Shown piece by piece: positions 10,915 to 22,275 of a stretch of DNA of 40,981 nucleotides. The notes under the pieces were generated by a model. That model had not been told where the DNA came from and did not search any database. It worked only from the letters and a program-made list of their open reading frames with translations. Origin of the DNA: Chara braunii (lineage: Eukaryota; Streptophyta; Charophyceae; Charales; Characeae); contig BFEA01000320.1 of NCBI GenBank assembly GCA_003427395.1, positions 1,448,887 through 1,489,867 of the forward strand, in the 5' to 3' direction. The position numbers and the translations under genes were made by a program. Within the stretch, counting starts at the first letter, position 1. Each line of letters opens with the position of its first letter.

Positions 10915-11011
10915 CTTCACCCGAATAGAACGCCCGGTCATTATCGCTGCATCTGGACAGAGAGTTGTGCCAAATGCAGCTATAATGACCGGGCGTTCTA
11001 TTCGGGTGAAG
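10915..11011. repeat. 38-bp near-perfect hairpin, small-RNA precursor size
   Basis: The arm 10915-10952 (CTTCACCCGAATAGAACGCC...) and the arm 10974-11011 (...GGCGTTCTATTCGGGTGAAG) pair over 38 bp with a single mismatch around a 21-nt loop, 97 nt in all. It resembles a young microRNA-type hairpin or a very small MITE. No poly-T or promoter element marks it as a gene, so it is annotated as a repeat or hairpin only. Confidence 0.75.
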
Positions 11012-12304
11012 ACGGGTAACCATGGTCACGTGGCGTATGGCCGACGTGTTTCATGGTGTGCGGCCGAGTCCGTGGTTTGGCATGACCAACCCATGATATG
11101 ACCAGGGCGAAGGTCCTGCACTTCGCCCGACTTCTGAACTGCATGCATTCACTTGAACCCATCGTACATTCAGTTGCGTTCTTCGCGCATTGCAAGCTGT
11201 GCCGTACTTAGTTGAGTTCTTCGCTAAGAGCTTCACAAGTTTCCACTTAAGATTTAATTTACGCAACCGATCACCTGGACTCGAGCACAGGTCGGTGTAC
11301 CAACTAGAACATTAATGGTGTTGAAAAAGGTCGCAGTACCAACGGGCCTAAAGTCCCTCTTTCGACATCACTGGAAAATACTTGAGTTTCAAGTGTGCAC
11401 TAAACCAGAAATTGTGATTAATTTACACGTACTCAATTTTTTGGTTCCATGTACACTTGAGGAAACCCGTCAACAGCCTGCACTTGAAACTGGCTTAACC
11501 AACCCTGAACCAGGATCACCTGCTGGAAAAAAAAAACAAAGAAAAGCCTCACTTCGAGTGCTGGCGGTATCCGCTGGCACTTGAACTCAATGCTCCCAGG
11601 AGAGGTATGGCGTCACTGTGAACGTGACCTGCACCAGTCACTTGAACGTGAATGGCCGGTCATTTGGCCCTGCACCTGTGAGCGGTCGTTCATGGTGAAT
11701 GGGTAGACCACGAAAGAGTGGTGTTTTTTTTGGGGGGAGGGGGGCCCACCCAGCTACCGTCGCGTCAAGCCCCACAGGGTGATGACATTAAACCACCAGT
11801 ACTTCCTAGAGTCGTGCCCGTTAACGCGCCACGAGTTTAGGAAACGTACGGGCTACTACAGGAGCACCCAAATTCATCCGACTAGAAACGTTTCTCTTCT
11901 TTTTGTTTCCACGGCCGATAGTTGGGCCAAGTATTGGTGGTTTAAGGAAAAAAAAAAGAATCCAAATGACCTACAAAATAACAGACCAAAATGCTTGTTT
12001 TGACCGATTGTATTTCTTTTTTCGTTTTTAACTAAAAAAAAAAATTAATCGTCAAAAGAACAATTGAAAAAATTATGGGGGGTTACTCTCCGATAACCCC
12101 CACCCTCCTATAAAAAAAAACACCCCCCCCAGCCAAAAAAAAAAAAAACCCGATCCCGCTCTCCGTGAACTCCATGAACTCCTACGCCGTGAACTCCATG
12201 AACTCCATGTCGGTCACAGACCTCGTGAACGGTGAACGGGGGTACGACATTGACGCAGAGTATGCATGGGTAGAGACGGAGTTCCGTGTGATAACAATGA
12301 AATG
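11012..12304. other. no gene seen; short CACTTGAA and GTGAACTCC motifs
   Basis: No supported gene. The motif CACTTGAA or its complement recurs several times between 11,150 and 11,640. GTGAACTCCATGAACTCC-type units repeat at about 12,163-12,210. Poly-A and poly-G/C runs occur at 11,724-11,747 and 12,110-12,150. Confidence 0.35.
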
Positions 12305-12317
12305 AACATGTTATTTG

Positions 12318-13100
12318 CTAGCCTACCAGCCGGGCCGCCCGGGTCCCGGTGGCCAGCCCGTGCAAGGACTAGGGAAGGTCCCAGCAAAAAAAAAAAAAAA
12401 TCAAAATAATCCGAAAAAAACCTATGTGATGCAGAAAAATAAACTGAACAACTTTTGCCTCCGGGTCACATCGAAATTGGGAGAACAGCGACCCTAATAG
12501 CTCGGACCTATGCGTCATGTTCAAACCAATAACAAAAAAACCTAATCCACTGTCTGATCAGATGCAAAAGGGCCAAAGAACCAGCCGGACCATTTTTTCC
12601 CCTCCACATTCCCTGAGCACCCCTCCTCGCTCCTTCTCTGACTCTTTGGACTAATACCCCTACCCAGTTTGAGAAATCAAAGAGGACATGGTTCGGGCTG
12701 CAGCAGGACGCTCAACAATACCCATAACTCGCAGACCGAAGCAGGGACTGCAACGAAGGGAATGATTGAGGCATAAATTTGATGCCATTGGAAAAGAATG
12801 AAAGATGCAGGAAAAGTTGTAAAACCGCCCCGTGGCGAAACCTTTGTATGCATTTCCCCCCACATGAGGAAAAACGTGCCGCAGGCCCCAAAATCACTTT
12901 CGACGTCATTGTTGCACCCTGCAAAACACTTTCCCACCATTTTTACACAGTGGCCGTTACCGGGCCAGCCAGTGTGCAGAAATGACACCAAAAGCTAGGT
13001 TACCAGTCGGGCCGTCCGGGTTACCTTATTTTCCAAGGCGGCCCGGACGTGCAAGGACCAGAAAAGGTCCCAGCCAAAAAAAAAAAAAAAAAAAAAAATC

Positions 13101-13154
<54 letters not shown>

Positions 13155-13217
13155 TTTTTTTTTTTTTTAATAAGCTGCAGGACGGTCGCCACCGGCCCCC
13201 GTCGAGATTCTGCACGT

Positions 13218-13252
<35 letters not shown>

Positions 13253-13319
13253 ATTTTTATTTTTATGATTATTTTTGGCCCGGCCGGGCAAGTGACCCCG
13301 TGCCACTCTGGTAGCCTAG
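12318..13319 (+). mobile_element. 1,002-bp nested element with 8-bp target duplication
   Basis: The element starts CTAGCCTACCAG and ends CTGGTAGCCTAG (11 of 12 bp inverted complement). It is flanked by a perfect 8-bp duplication, GTTATTTG, at 12,310-12,317 and 13,320-13,327. Removing it joins the left arm into the sequence seen uninterrupted at the right arm, which independently confirms the insertion. Its first 170 bp match the small copy at 28,142. The middle (12,490-12,990) is unrelated, unrecognised sequence, and the right third is a second family copy. The 8-bp duplication is typical of hAT-type and some other DNA transposons. No transposase is present. Confidence 0.8.
12995..13319 (+). 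mobile_element. GC-ended small transposon copy with long A/T tracts
   Basis: It starts CTAGGTTACCAGTCGGGCCG and shares its right end with the enclosing element. It contains a long poly-A run joined to poly-T (about 13,074-13,168), which could fold as a hairpin, and a second poly-A run at 13,221-13,250. It lacks its own separate right terminus, so it was probably inserted into or recombined with the enclosing element. Homopolymer lengths here may be assembly artefacts. Confidence 0.6.
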
Positions 13320-14320
13320 GTTATTTGTTAAAAGAGAACATTATATTTTAAATTGGTACTCCCAAGCTATTAATTTCATGTCAAAATCATCATATTTTGG
13401 ACTTGAATGGAACTTAGGATACGTGTAGTGAACCCAAAGAATGCAATTGACAGGCCATAAATTGAAACTGAACTGGAGGTTCGAGTCAATCACGTACTGA
13501 ACATGATAGATTAAGTGTGGATTTCATTGCACTTCTATAAATTTTGTAACTTAGAAGCCGTTACGGTAAAACATGGAGTTGTCATAAATTAAAGCTCAAG
13601 AGAAGTTCAACAGTTGCACTCAATGCAACGAGACACTGAACAACAATGTTGAACTCTCGATTTCAGCACACCTTACTCAATTTTGTGTGAGCATTGAGTC
13701 AGACCTATTTTACTAGACATTGCAACTTGGCAATGCATTATTGGAACTCAATCGAAATGTGACTTTAAGGCAATCATGCGATAAACGAGATGGTTTCAGT
13801 AATATGGATTCCGTTGCACTTCGATATTTATGTACTAAGTAAAACTTAAAAGACATAACTGGTGTAAGTTGCATAAATTGGAAGTTCAACTCAATCGAAG
13901 AGTAAAGGTAATCACACAGTAAACAAGATGGTTTAAGTATGGATTTCGTCGCACTCCAATAATTTATATTACGTAAAATACATAAGTGGTTTGTCATTGT
14001 TATAGATTGAAATTCACTCGAACAGTGAACGTAATGAGACAATGAACGACAAGGTTGTGAATGAACTCACAGTCTGCATCACACTTTGATTAATTTTGTA
14101 TATCACTGATCATTGAGTTGGACGTACTTTACATGACATTGTGTGAAACAAAAACTGAAACTTAATCGAAGAGTCAATGCAATCACACTGATTCACACGG
14201 TAAACGAGATGGTTTAAATATGGATTCCGTCACACTTCGACAAATAATAATGTCATCAACTTAAATTCAATTGAGTACTATGGATTCAATCTCACTTCAA
14301 GAAACATCGTAATCATGAGC

Positions 14321-14917
14321 CCGTCTGTTGGCGATGAAAGGCCCTGCAACCGGTTTACCGCAAAAGGAAGGCGCGGATTGGCAGTCGGGTGGCACGAACG
14401 ATCCGACAAACCGCGCCATGCGAAGTGCGCCTAATCCGAACTTGGCAGAGATCGGAATCCTTCGAATGCATTGATTGTATGTGTCGAAGGGCATCCAAAT
14501 ACTTCCTGCCTCGACTCTAGCGACATGAATTGCATCGATAGAAAATCGAGATCCCCTTTTACCTTTTGCTTTTTATATTTTTCTTAGTTGGACGTTAAAG
14601 TCCGTAGCAGCTCTCAAAGTCAAACCCCTTGACCTGTTCACATGCCTCCAATGATGGAACCCAACTGCCACAAAGGGCCTTTGCCCGCCTACCACTCATC
14701 CCCACAGGTTGTTAAAGAGGGTAGGCCCCACAACCGCCTTGGCGGTTGTCTAGCGTCGAGAGGTTAGTCCCTGAAGGCGCGTGTCAGCCGACACTTGAGT
14801 GTCGAACGTGACCCTCGATACTGTCGAGGGCCACGTGAGTATGGGCAGCACATAGTACGCCATCACTACGACTGCTTGCGAACTCACGCATGGTCATTCT
14901 TTATGAGGAAGCATGTG
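14321..14917. other. no gene; first hairpin-motif copy and small palindromes
   Basis: The first copy of the dispersed hairpin motif is at 14,423-14,443. Short perfect stems follow, for example ACAACCGCC-TT-GGCGGTTGT near 14,732 and CCCTCGATACTGTCGAGGG near 14,812. No supported reading frame. Confidence 0.4.
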
Positions 14918-15228
14918 CAGGGTTGTCAGGCGGGGGCCCCCGGGGGCAGAGCCGGGGTAGGGGTCTGNNNNNNNNNNNNNNNNNNNNNNNNNNNNNNNNN
15001 NNNNNNNNNNNNNNNNNNNNNNNNNNNNNNNNNNNNNNNNNNNCCCCCCCCTCGCCCCCGCTGCCAGCCAACCCCAGCCCCGCACCCTGCTGGGTCCCGC
15101 CCCTGGCCCCGTGCTCGCATTACTCCAGGTTCACGAGGGGGGGTGTAGCCCCGGGGGGGGCCCGAGTTTGGGCCAAAACTGCAATATTGCAGTTTGGCCC
15201 AGGGGGTGCAGGCTGCGGCTGCGCACCC

Positions 15229-15266
<38 letters not shown>

Positions 15267-15307
15267 GTCGGGGCTAGGGGTGCCGACCCCCGGGCTCGAC
15301 AACCCTG
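14918..15307. mobile_element. hAT-like MITE spanning an assembly gap
   Basis: The left end CAGGGTTGTCAGGC (14,918) and right end GCTCGACAACCCTG (to 15,307) are inverted termini; CAGGG starts are typical of hAT elements. The 8-bp flanks AGCATGTG (14,910-14,917) and AGCCTGAG (15,308-15,315) match at 6 of 8 positions, as expected for an aged 8-bp duplication. Inside are very GC-rich palindromes, a GGGCCAAAACTGCAAT palindrome near 15,169-15,200, and a poly-T tract. Too short to encode a transposase, although the gap hides part of it. Confidence 0.6.
14968..15043. other. assembly gap (76 Ns)
   Basis: The run of N starts after GGGGTCTG and ends before a run of C. The gap lies in very GC-rich palindromic DNA, the likely reason sequencing or assembly failed. 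Its true length is unknown. Confidence 0.98.
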
Positions 15308-15315
15308 AGCCTGAG

Positions 15316-15679
15316 GCCGCCCGACATTTGTACAATGTCTACCTCGCGATGCCTGCAAGTGTTCGTTGACATTTGGTTATGGGTCGGACACCCAAAGGGT
15401 TAGGCGTGGATCTTTGTTCTGAATATGGTGATCCAATTTTTTTGGCGTTGTGCGACTGGTGTGAAGGAGGATGCGTCCTAGCATGATTTAGACAGGTACA
15501 AGGAATGGTTCGGCGGTTGTGGATCATAGAAGTTCGCTGGGATCCGAAGTTGTCAAAGACCGAATCGACGACGAACTGGTTATTCATCAGCTGCTGTGAA
15601 TTGACTGTCGGAAAAACGACATTACAAATGCAAGGCTATGAGTGGTTGCATATTATAAATAACATGGGTGAATGACCCT
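15316..15679. other. no gene seen
   Basis: Unique-looking sequence with one hairpin-motif copy at 15,530-15,551 (AAGTTCG then ..CCGAAGTT). Frames on either strand are short and lack motifs. Confidence 0.4.
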
Positions 15680-17640
15680 CAAGCGACCCCCATAAACCCC
15701 GATTAACTTCCCCAGCAATGCGAGGCCATGTGCTGGCATTGCAAGCCTTTGATGTACACGCAGCTTGAATACCGATGCGTCTTCGCAGACGAATGACAAG
15801 AATCACCACAACAGGGTCGCAAACTATCGTAGGCCGAAAGGTTGTGGCAGAAAAAACAAACCATAGCTGAGGTTACCATTACGAGCACCCGAGCTTGTGT
15901 TGTCGCTACGCCCATTCGGGGTTTACCGGGGTCGCAGAAGGGGCCTATAGCCACTCGCTCCCGCGCTGAGGAGGAAGGGTTTTTTTGCGTGGCAGCAGCG
16001 ATCGGATTGTTGGCCCAGAGCACGGGCCTAAAAAATGGCTCAGCAGGGTGCAACATCGACGATTTTGGAGAACAGAGCGTTAACCACAAAGTCCGCCGAG
16101 ATTCGAACATCAATGCACCAAATCACGGCAGACCGAAAAAGAACACGGTGTTCGCATCGACGAGAGGGCCACCAAGATCCACGGCAGACCGCAAATGAAT
16201 GCGGCCACTATCACCGTCAACAACCCCTATAAACCTCGATTACGGCAATGCAGAAGGCGAGCTTGTTCACGCACCCTTAGTCCTCCGGCAACCAAAAGAC
16301 ATGCGACGGATCAGGCCGTGGAAAACGACGGCTAGCATGACCCGGAACTAGAAAGTTCACCGGGATTCGAACTTTGGGCTTGCGGGATGCACAAGGAACC
16401 TATTTACGGTCGGCTGCATCGACTGGACTATTGGACCAGAGCACACACAGAAGAAAGGGTATTCGTGGGTGCACCCTCTTACAAAACGGCGCACCGTGGC
16501 CCCCAAGTGACCCTTATAAACCTCGATTCTCCCCATGGACAAAGCGATCTCGTGCGCTATTCTAGTCATACCTGTCGTAATCCGCGCTGGTTTTGACAGG
16601 TATGACGAGAACAGCTCGTGGAACTCCAAGATCGTCGTGGCGCGGTAAAAAGAATGTAACCATGGCTGAAAGACCCCTCTTCAACCCCAACATAGCCCGA
16701 TCCGCCAAATCGACAAGGCGAGTTCGCTCGCAGGCAACGTTAACATATGAGAGCATGAACCGCAAAGCACGCCGAGACACGAACTTGTCAGCAACCGGTT
16801 TCCACGTAATGCAGTGATTGCACCCCTTGGAGGGCAATGTGCATCATTATAGACTAAAAACGGAGGTGGCCACTAACACCGTCAGCGACCCCTATAAAGT
16901 TGCATAAACCCCTACACGGGCTAATAATAATTCACAATGCGAGCACTTTTGTGCACCCCTAGGCCTATGGCAATCAAAACACATGCGAAGGTCCAGGCCA
17001 TTAAAAAGGGCCGTTACGCTAACCCGGACCCTCAAAGTCCGTCGGGATCCGAACTTGGCGGTTGTAGGAATAGCGCGGAACCGGTTTTTGCGCGGCCGCA
17101 GCGATTGGAATGTCGGGTCAGTGGGCGCACAGAAGGAAGGCTATGCTTGGGTGCACCGCATTAAGAAATGGCTCAGCGTGGCCCCCAAGCGACCCCTATA
17201 AACCCCGATTCTCCCAACGAGAAAGCGAGCTCATGCGCTATCACTACAAATTTCTGCGGTTCGAACGTTGTGGATTGTTGGACCGGTGTGCGCATAGAAA
17301 AATGGCTTCGTGTGGCTGCACCGCATCACGAAATGGCTCAGCGAGGTCCCTGAGCAACTCCTGCAAACCCCGCGGCTGGCCTCCTGGAGAAATCGTGCCC
17401 GTGCTATTGCACAACAAATTTATGTGGTCCTATGCACAGGCAGATCGGCGCGGATTTGTTGAAGAATGACAAGATTGACCAAGAAAGCGCACCAAAACCC
17501 GAAGGTTGTCGTGTTGTGGATAAACAAGTTATTCCATGGTAGAAGGACCCCTCTACGACCCCCATAAACCCCGGTTCGGCTAATCGACAAGGCGAGCCCG
17601 AGCGATGGCAATGCAAACTTCAGCAGTCATAACCACGAAC
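15680..17640 (+). repeat. degenerate tandem array with CCCCTATAAACCCC core
   Basis: A diverged unit of roughly 300 bp recurs. Its most conserved block is GCGACCCCTATAAACCCCG, followed by GCGAGCTCRTGCGCTAT, at about 15,683, 16,213, 16,500, 16,884, 17,186 and 17,548. The preceding part contains GCAGCGATTGGA..TTGG, GGGTGCACC and AAATGGCTCAG blocks. Hairpin-motif copies are embedded at 16,089, 16,353, 16,765 and 17,035. Reverse-complement relatives of the core occur at 33.9-36.9 kb. Open frames across the array only reflect the repeats. Confidence 0.7.
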
Positions 17641-18738
17641 GTGCTTCGAACTCGCGTGTTTGTATGACAGATTCCAGCTTTGAGGAAAACACAGCGCGAA
17701 CCTCTAAGTTCGCTGAGATCCGAACTTGTCCGCGACCGGATTCCAGCGATTGCGTTGAGTGCACCGCTAGAAGGGCAACCAACGACAAGTTCGGATCCTT
17801 GCGAACTTCGATATTCACGATGCGTTCTTCTTAAAGTTGGAATGTGTCATGCAAATGCCTTCATCAATGACCATCAGACCGTGGTGCTTAGCGTGAAGTT
17901 CGCCCTGATCCGAACTTCACAAAAATGGGGCACCACTAACTTGACAACTGCGTCTCATATAAGGTTCCTGAAAGAGGGTTCTCAACAGTTAGTTATGGGT
18001 TTGAGAAATGTCATAGAGAAGCGTTTTTTTGGGATCGCGTTGTTGAACGTCCTACGAGATCCGAAATTATGAAATCCTTGTTTTTTGGGAAGCGGAGTGG
18101 TATGCTTGTGCTGCCCCCGTCTCGGCACAGTTGTGAATTCAGCAAGTCCGCCAGCATCCGAACTTCGTAGCCACCACCTTGAATGACAGATCTTAACAGT
18201 GACGTTTCAGACATCGATTCTACAGCGCCAGATGGCAGGTTGTTAGCGTATCATTAGATCCAGTTGTGCAAGAGCACAACTGTGAATGACACGTGTGCAA
18301 CGAATACGATCAAAGTGGTGAACCTGGCTAGCGAAGTTCGGACCTCAGTGAACTCGCGGACACACGTTCCGAAGACGACACGCGCTGTCATCATTCCATG
18401 GCCACATCATCTTTATGTCTGATACATTCATTGACATGATGGTCAGCGTGCACGTCTAGGCAGTCGGCTGGTGATGAGCGAGCGGCCTCGAGTTGATTGG
18501 AATGGCACGACCATCAGCGATTCGTGCTTCTTGGGATGAATGTCCTCCGCAAAGGAATCTTCTCCTGACATCGACGACCATGACACGAATGGCAATGCAT
18601 TCTGCGTCAATGCACGAAAATCTCGTGCCGCGTCGATGGCGTCGGACAATGATCGTGCGAGAATGAACCTCGCGCAAGCCGCATGTGAGCTCGCGAGAAA
18701 GTTCATCATGTTCTCCTTTTGCCTGGTCTCAGTGGGAA
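17641..18738. other. no supported gene; hairpin-motif copies
   Basis: Five hairpin-motif copies lie between 17,706 and 18,355. Minus-strand 18,443-18,775 and plus-strand 18,540-18,833 are both open and overlap. Neither has splice-site support or a recognisable motif, so neither is called. Confidence 0.35.
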
Positions 18739-19370
18739 GGCTGTTGCGATTAACACGTGGCGAATGGGGAATCATGTTGCACCTTCACTCACACGCTGAA
18801 AACCGATTTGCGGGCATCCTCGATTCCTCATGACAGGGCGATGATGGGGGAAAACATTGAGGTTGGGATGCCAACAGGCAATTATCGCATGGAGGTGGGA
18901 GCATAGTTCGATATCTAACCATGGCTTCGCAGGAACGCTCCCACCTCCTCGTGACCATTGGCTGTTGAAGAGCACCTCCGTGTCCCCCCCCCTAATCGCC
19001 CTGTAACGAGAACGCGAGCAGATCGTTTTTCCGCATGTGAGCGAAGGTGCAACACGATTCCCCGTTTGCCACGCGTTGATCGCAATAGCCTTGCCGTTGA
19101 GGTGAGGCTGACGGCGGGTGGAAGGAGTGCGTGCTCAACTGACATCGACGTGGCAGCACACCAGGACAGGAGAAATCATGGTGCTACATTGATGCCATAG
19201 ACGTATTAGACGATCTCGGTTGGGGGGAGCGGTGATGAACGATAAGCGCTGCGTCCTCTACTTCGTGTAAACGGCAAGGCTGCTGCAATGAACACGTGGC
19301 GAGAGGGGAATGGTGTTGCACCTTTGCCACACGTGCGAAGAAGACGCAAGTGCCAGCATGGAAGGGCGAT
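18739..19370. repeat. inverted and direct copies of a ~100-bp unit
   Basis: The unit at 18,739-18,842 (GGCTGTTGCGATTAACACG ... CAGGGCGAT) appears inverted at 18,995-19,090 and direct again at 19,279-19,370. Between the inverted pair a second small palindrome is visible: GGAGGTGGGAGC at about 18,893 and GCTCCCACCTCC at about 18,938. The flanks of copies share a TTCGATAT..AACYATGG block. This is a foldback-type structure with no coding potential. Confidence 0.7.
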
Positions 19371-21439
19371 CAAGGGGAAAGACGGAAGTGTCAGTCGACA
19401 ACCATTGTTCGATATTGAACTATGGCCTTGTTGCGAAATGATGTTCTCGCAGGATGACGCGGAGCCCGGTGATGAGGGTCAAGAGCCACGTCCCCCATCT
19501 GTGCTGCTCGACGTGGTTATGAGCGAGAAGCGCCGCGGCCTCCGTCAATTTTGCATGCCTTCGTTGCGCATCATCCACCTGAGACACGCGGCGAGAGCAG
19601 GGCGTGAACGTTGTGGCACGCGCCATGCTTCCCAAACGACGACCACGTGTCCACGTGTGGATGTGTTCACGATCTGAATCCCACCGCACCTTGGAACCGT
19701 GTCGTCGTCGATGGTGGTAACCTTGTGCATTCGCGTAGGACGGTGCCGCTGGCGCAGCGCGGCCGATGTCTTTGAAGAATATTTCGGTGGAATGGCGGAG
19801 CGACTGCGTGGCGACGGTGGCGCAGCGAAGCTATGCCCCGCAGCCCGACGACCATCTCGCAGCACAACCTTCCACATGCCCTCGCGAGTCTCAACCGTCC
19901 GATGCTGAAATCGAACGACCCTTTGAGGCCACACTCTAAAGTTTTTCCCCAGACCGGCACAGTCACCATTGTGGGCCAGCATCGCGCGTCGTGAAAACGG
20001 TCCCCACTGCGCATCATGACGTTCTCAAAGGGGTGTGCTCGAGTTGGGACTTGGTCGTCCGATCAGCGAATCGGATGGCTCGTCAAAGCCTTACAAATTT
20101 GACACCACTTTTCATGGAGACCCCACCCCTTCAATTTCCCGAAGCGCGAGGAGGCCTGCTGCTGTGAAGGCCTCGCCCATTCGCGTGGACGAAATTTGGC
20201 CCCATTCCCGAACCGGTTCCCGAAGCACTGCGACGGCACCACGGTCGTCACTTCCAGTCGGAGCGGAGGGCCCAGCCGCGGAAGCCGTTAAAACAAAGCC
20301 GTCCCCCCCACGCTCATTTTGCCTTTTCTCATTTCATTGGGGAGATGTTGTCGAACTGGCGTCCGATGCTTTAGTTGTCGTCAACGCCTTTGCTCATCTT
20401 TCGTGGTGATTGGCACCATCGCCAACACTCGCAGCCCAAAAACAGCACACGCGTGTCCTCAGCTGTTGTCACAGCCGCCGCGCGTGCCATCTCTGTGCAC
20501 GCCCACGGCTGCTTGTTTCCTGGAGCGTCTTTTGCGTCCCTATCGCGAAGAGCCCAAGTCATGGCTCGCGCCACTTGTCAACCTCGCGGAGCGGGTCGCC
20601 TTGCAAGCAAGTAACACGAGCCGCTTGACTGCTTCGCATCCGCTGCTGACACGTCGCGCCACTGCCACAGCGTTCCACGCAGCGACTTTTCTGCCCCACA
20701 CTTCCACCCACTCTCAGGAGATCTGCATAGTGGTAAGTCTCAACAAAAATCGCATGTGCACGATGATCGAGATATTCACAGTGGCAACGGGCTTCACATT
20801 GAGTGTGCTTGAATGATCTTTGGTGTGCGCGTGTGTGTTTGTGTTTGTGTTTGTGTTTGGGAACGTCCGTGTGCACACGTGTGGCTGTGTTTGTGTTTGT
20901 ATCTACGTATGGTGGTTTGCACGCGAAAGCCTTTTCATGTCGGCATCATGATTCGCGCAACCCAATACCCCAGCGAACAACGAATTGTGAATCCAATCGA
21001 CCGCTCCATCAATCAGCAGGCCGTTGATCGATCGATTGAACCAACAATTCACAATCGAACGAAGAAAGATCCGAACAGAGCAATTAATGGTGTTGTTTGC
21101 TAATCAACAACTGAATGGGATCGCTTGCGTTTGCTGGCGAGTGCGAGCATTCGTGAAAATGTTCGTGTCAGTGCGTCAATCACCTCCTTAAATCAATCCT
21201 TCAATCGAACAGGAATGTTGAGGTTGTGTGTGGGTGTGTGCGTATACCCTTCTGTTCGCGTGTGTCCTAATCCCCGTCGACAAACCAAACGTGTGATGAT
21301 CCGAGTGATTCTCGAGACTTTGTGGCTGTCAAGTCATTTAGTCTGTGTGTCAACCAATCGTTCTCGATCTCTCCAGATAAACATGTTATTCGTTGAAATA
21401 TGACATTATATTGTGTCTTCTTTTTAACGAATTCACTTT
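19371..21439. other. no gene seen; GT-rich microsatellite
   Basis: No supported gene. A GTGTTT-type run lies at about 20,825-20,910 (GTGTTTGTGTTTGTGTTTGG). Around 20,985-21,060 there are short inverted motifs of the ATCGATCG and TTGATCGATCG type. Frames on both strands are short and mutually overlapping. Confidence 0.35.
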
Positions 21440-22275
21440 TGGTTGCAGCATAAGCAACGTAGGCTTGCCCATCCACTCCCTCGAAACAATGTTTTGGATG
21501 TTTGATGAGATCCGGACTTATTTAGAAGTGTAATTGTAACACGCCCATCTACTCGCTTGAGATGCGGAAGTGTGTTGAGATCCATACTTGTTTATAATTG
21601 TGATGAGTCAGGTGTCATGATTCTATCATAAGGCTTGTTGGATATATTTCTTCCTACGTAGCACAGGCATGTCCATCCTGTCATCCGAGACATTTGTTTG
21701 GATGTTTGATGAGATCCAGAGATGTTTAGAAGTGTAATGATAGGCACGCTCATCCTCTCGCCCGAGATGCGGAAGTGTGTTGAGATCCATACCTGTATAT
21801 AATTGTGATGGAAATGTGTCATCATTGTGAACTTGTTAGATATTTTATTTCTTTAGGTTAATATTCCTAAGTTGGACAGACATACCCACCCTCTCGCCCG
21901 AGACGGTTGTTTGAATGTTTGATGAGATCCAGACTTCTTAGAAGTGTAATGATAGTAACGTCCATTCTCTCGCCCGAGATGCGGAAGTGTGTTGAAATCC
22001 ATACTTGTGCACAATTGTGATGAGCCAGGTGTCATAATTATATCCTTGTTGGATATGTTTATTTAGGTTATTCCTAAGTAGCACAGACATGGTCATCCTC
22101 TCGACCGATACGGTTATGTGGATGTTTGATGAGATCCGGACTTGTTTAGAGTTGTAATGACAGACAAGTTAATCCTCTCGCCCGTGACAATTGTTTGGAT
22201 GTGTGCTGAGATCTAGACGTTGATAATTGTGATGACTAATGTGTCATTGTATCCTTGTTCGATATATAAAATTTT
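21440..22275 (+). repeat. dimeric satellite array, about four 208-bp units
   Basis: Each unit of about 205-213 bp contains two related half-monomers. One has GGATGTTTGATGAGATCCGG; the other has GATGCGGAAGTGTGTTGAG then ATCCATACTTGT. The first half-monomer occurs at about 21,497, 21,705, 21,915 and 22,118. The second occurs at 21,561, 21,766 and 21,979. Both halves are introduced by CTCGCCCGAGA or close variants, so the 208-bp unit is a higher-order repeat of a roughly 100-bp ancestor. Units are separated by GTTGGATATNTTTATTT-type sequence. Confidence 0.8.

Larger units (their letters stand above)
12305..14320 (+). repeat. left inverted arm, split by a nested element
   Basis: The outermost 13 bp (12,305-12,317, AACATGTTATTTG) continue after the nested 1-kb element at 13,328 with TTAAAAGAGAACATTATATT. 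The arm is built of roughly 400-bp units. Each carries a GAGATGGTTTAAGTATGGAT block, a TCGCACTTCGAT block, and ATAAATTGAAACTCAA blocks. It is colinear with the reverse complement of 38,396-39,371 and ends where AAACATCGTAATCATGAG matches the inner end of the right arm. It is AT-rich with no coding potential. Confidence 0.8.
14423..18355. repeat. hairpin-motif cluster 1 (about 11 copies)
   Basis: Copies of AAGTTCG-(8 nt, often CTGGGATC or similar)-CGAACTT occur at 14,423, 15,530, 16,089, 16,353, 16,765, 17,035, 17,706, 17,786, 17,896, 18,144 and 18,334. Each is about 22 bp with a 7-bp stem and 8-nt loop. Most here run in the orientation where GGGATC precedes the CGAACTT half, opposite to most copies at 24-37 kb. 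Confidence 0.8.

Noticed and set aside
12982-13351. Poly-Lys and poly-Phe frames
   Set aside because: Products of poly-A/poly-T tracts inside a small transposon copy.
14795-15369. Frames running through the N gap
   Set aside because: Unknown bases were translated as X; no evidence that the frame is real.
18443-18833. Overlapping open frames of about 100 codons on both strands
   Set aside because: They partly overlap the inverted-repeat unit starting at 18,739; neither strand is favoured and no family is recognised.
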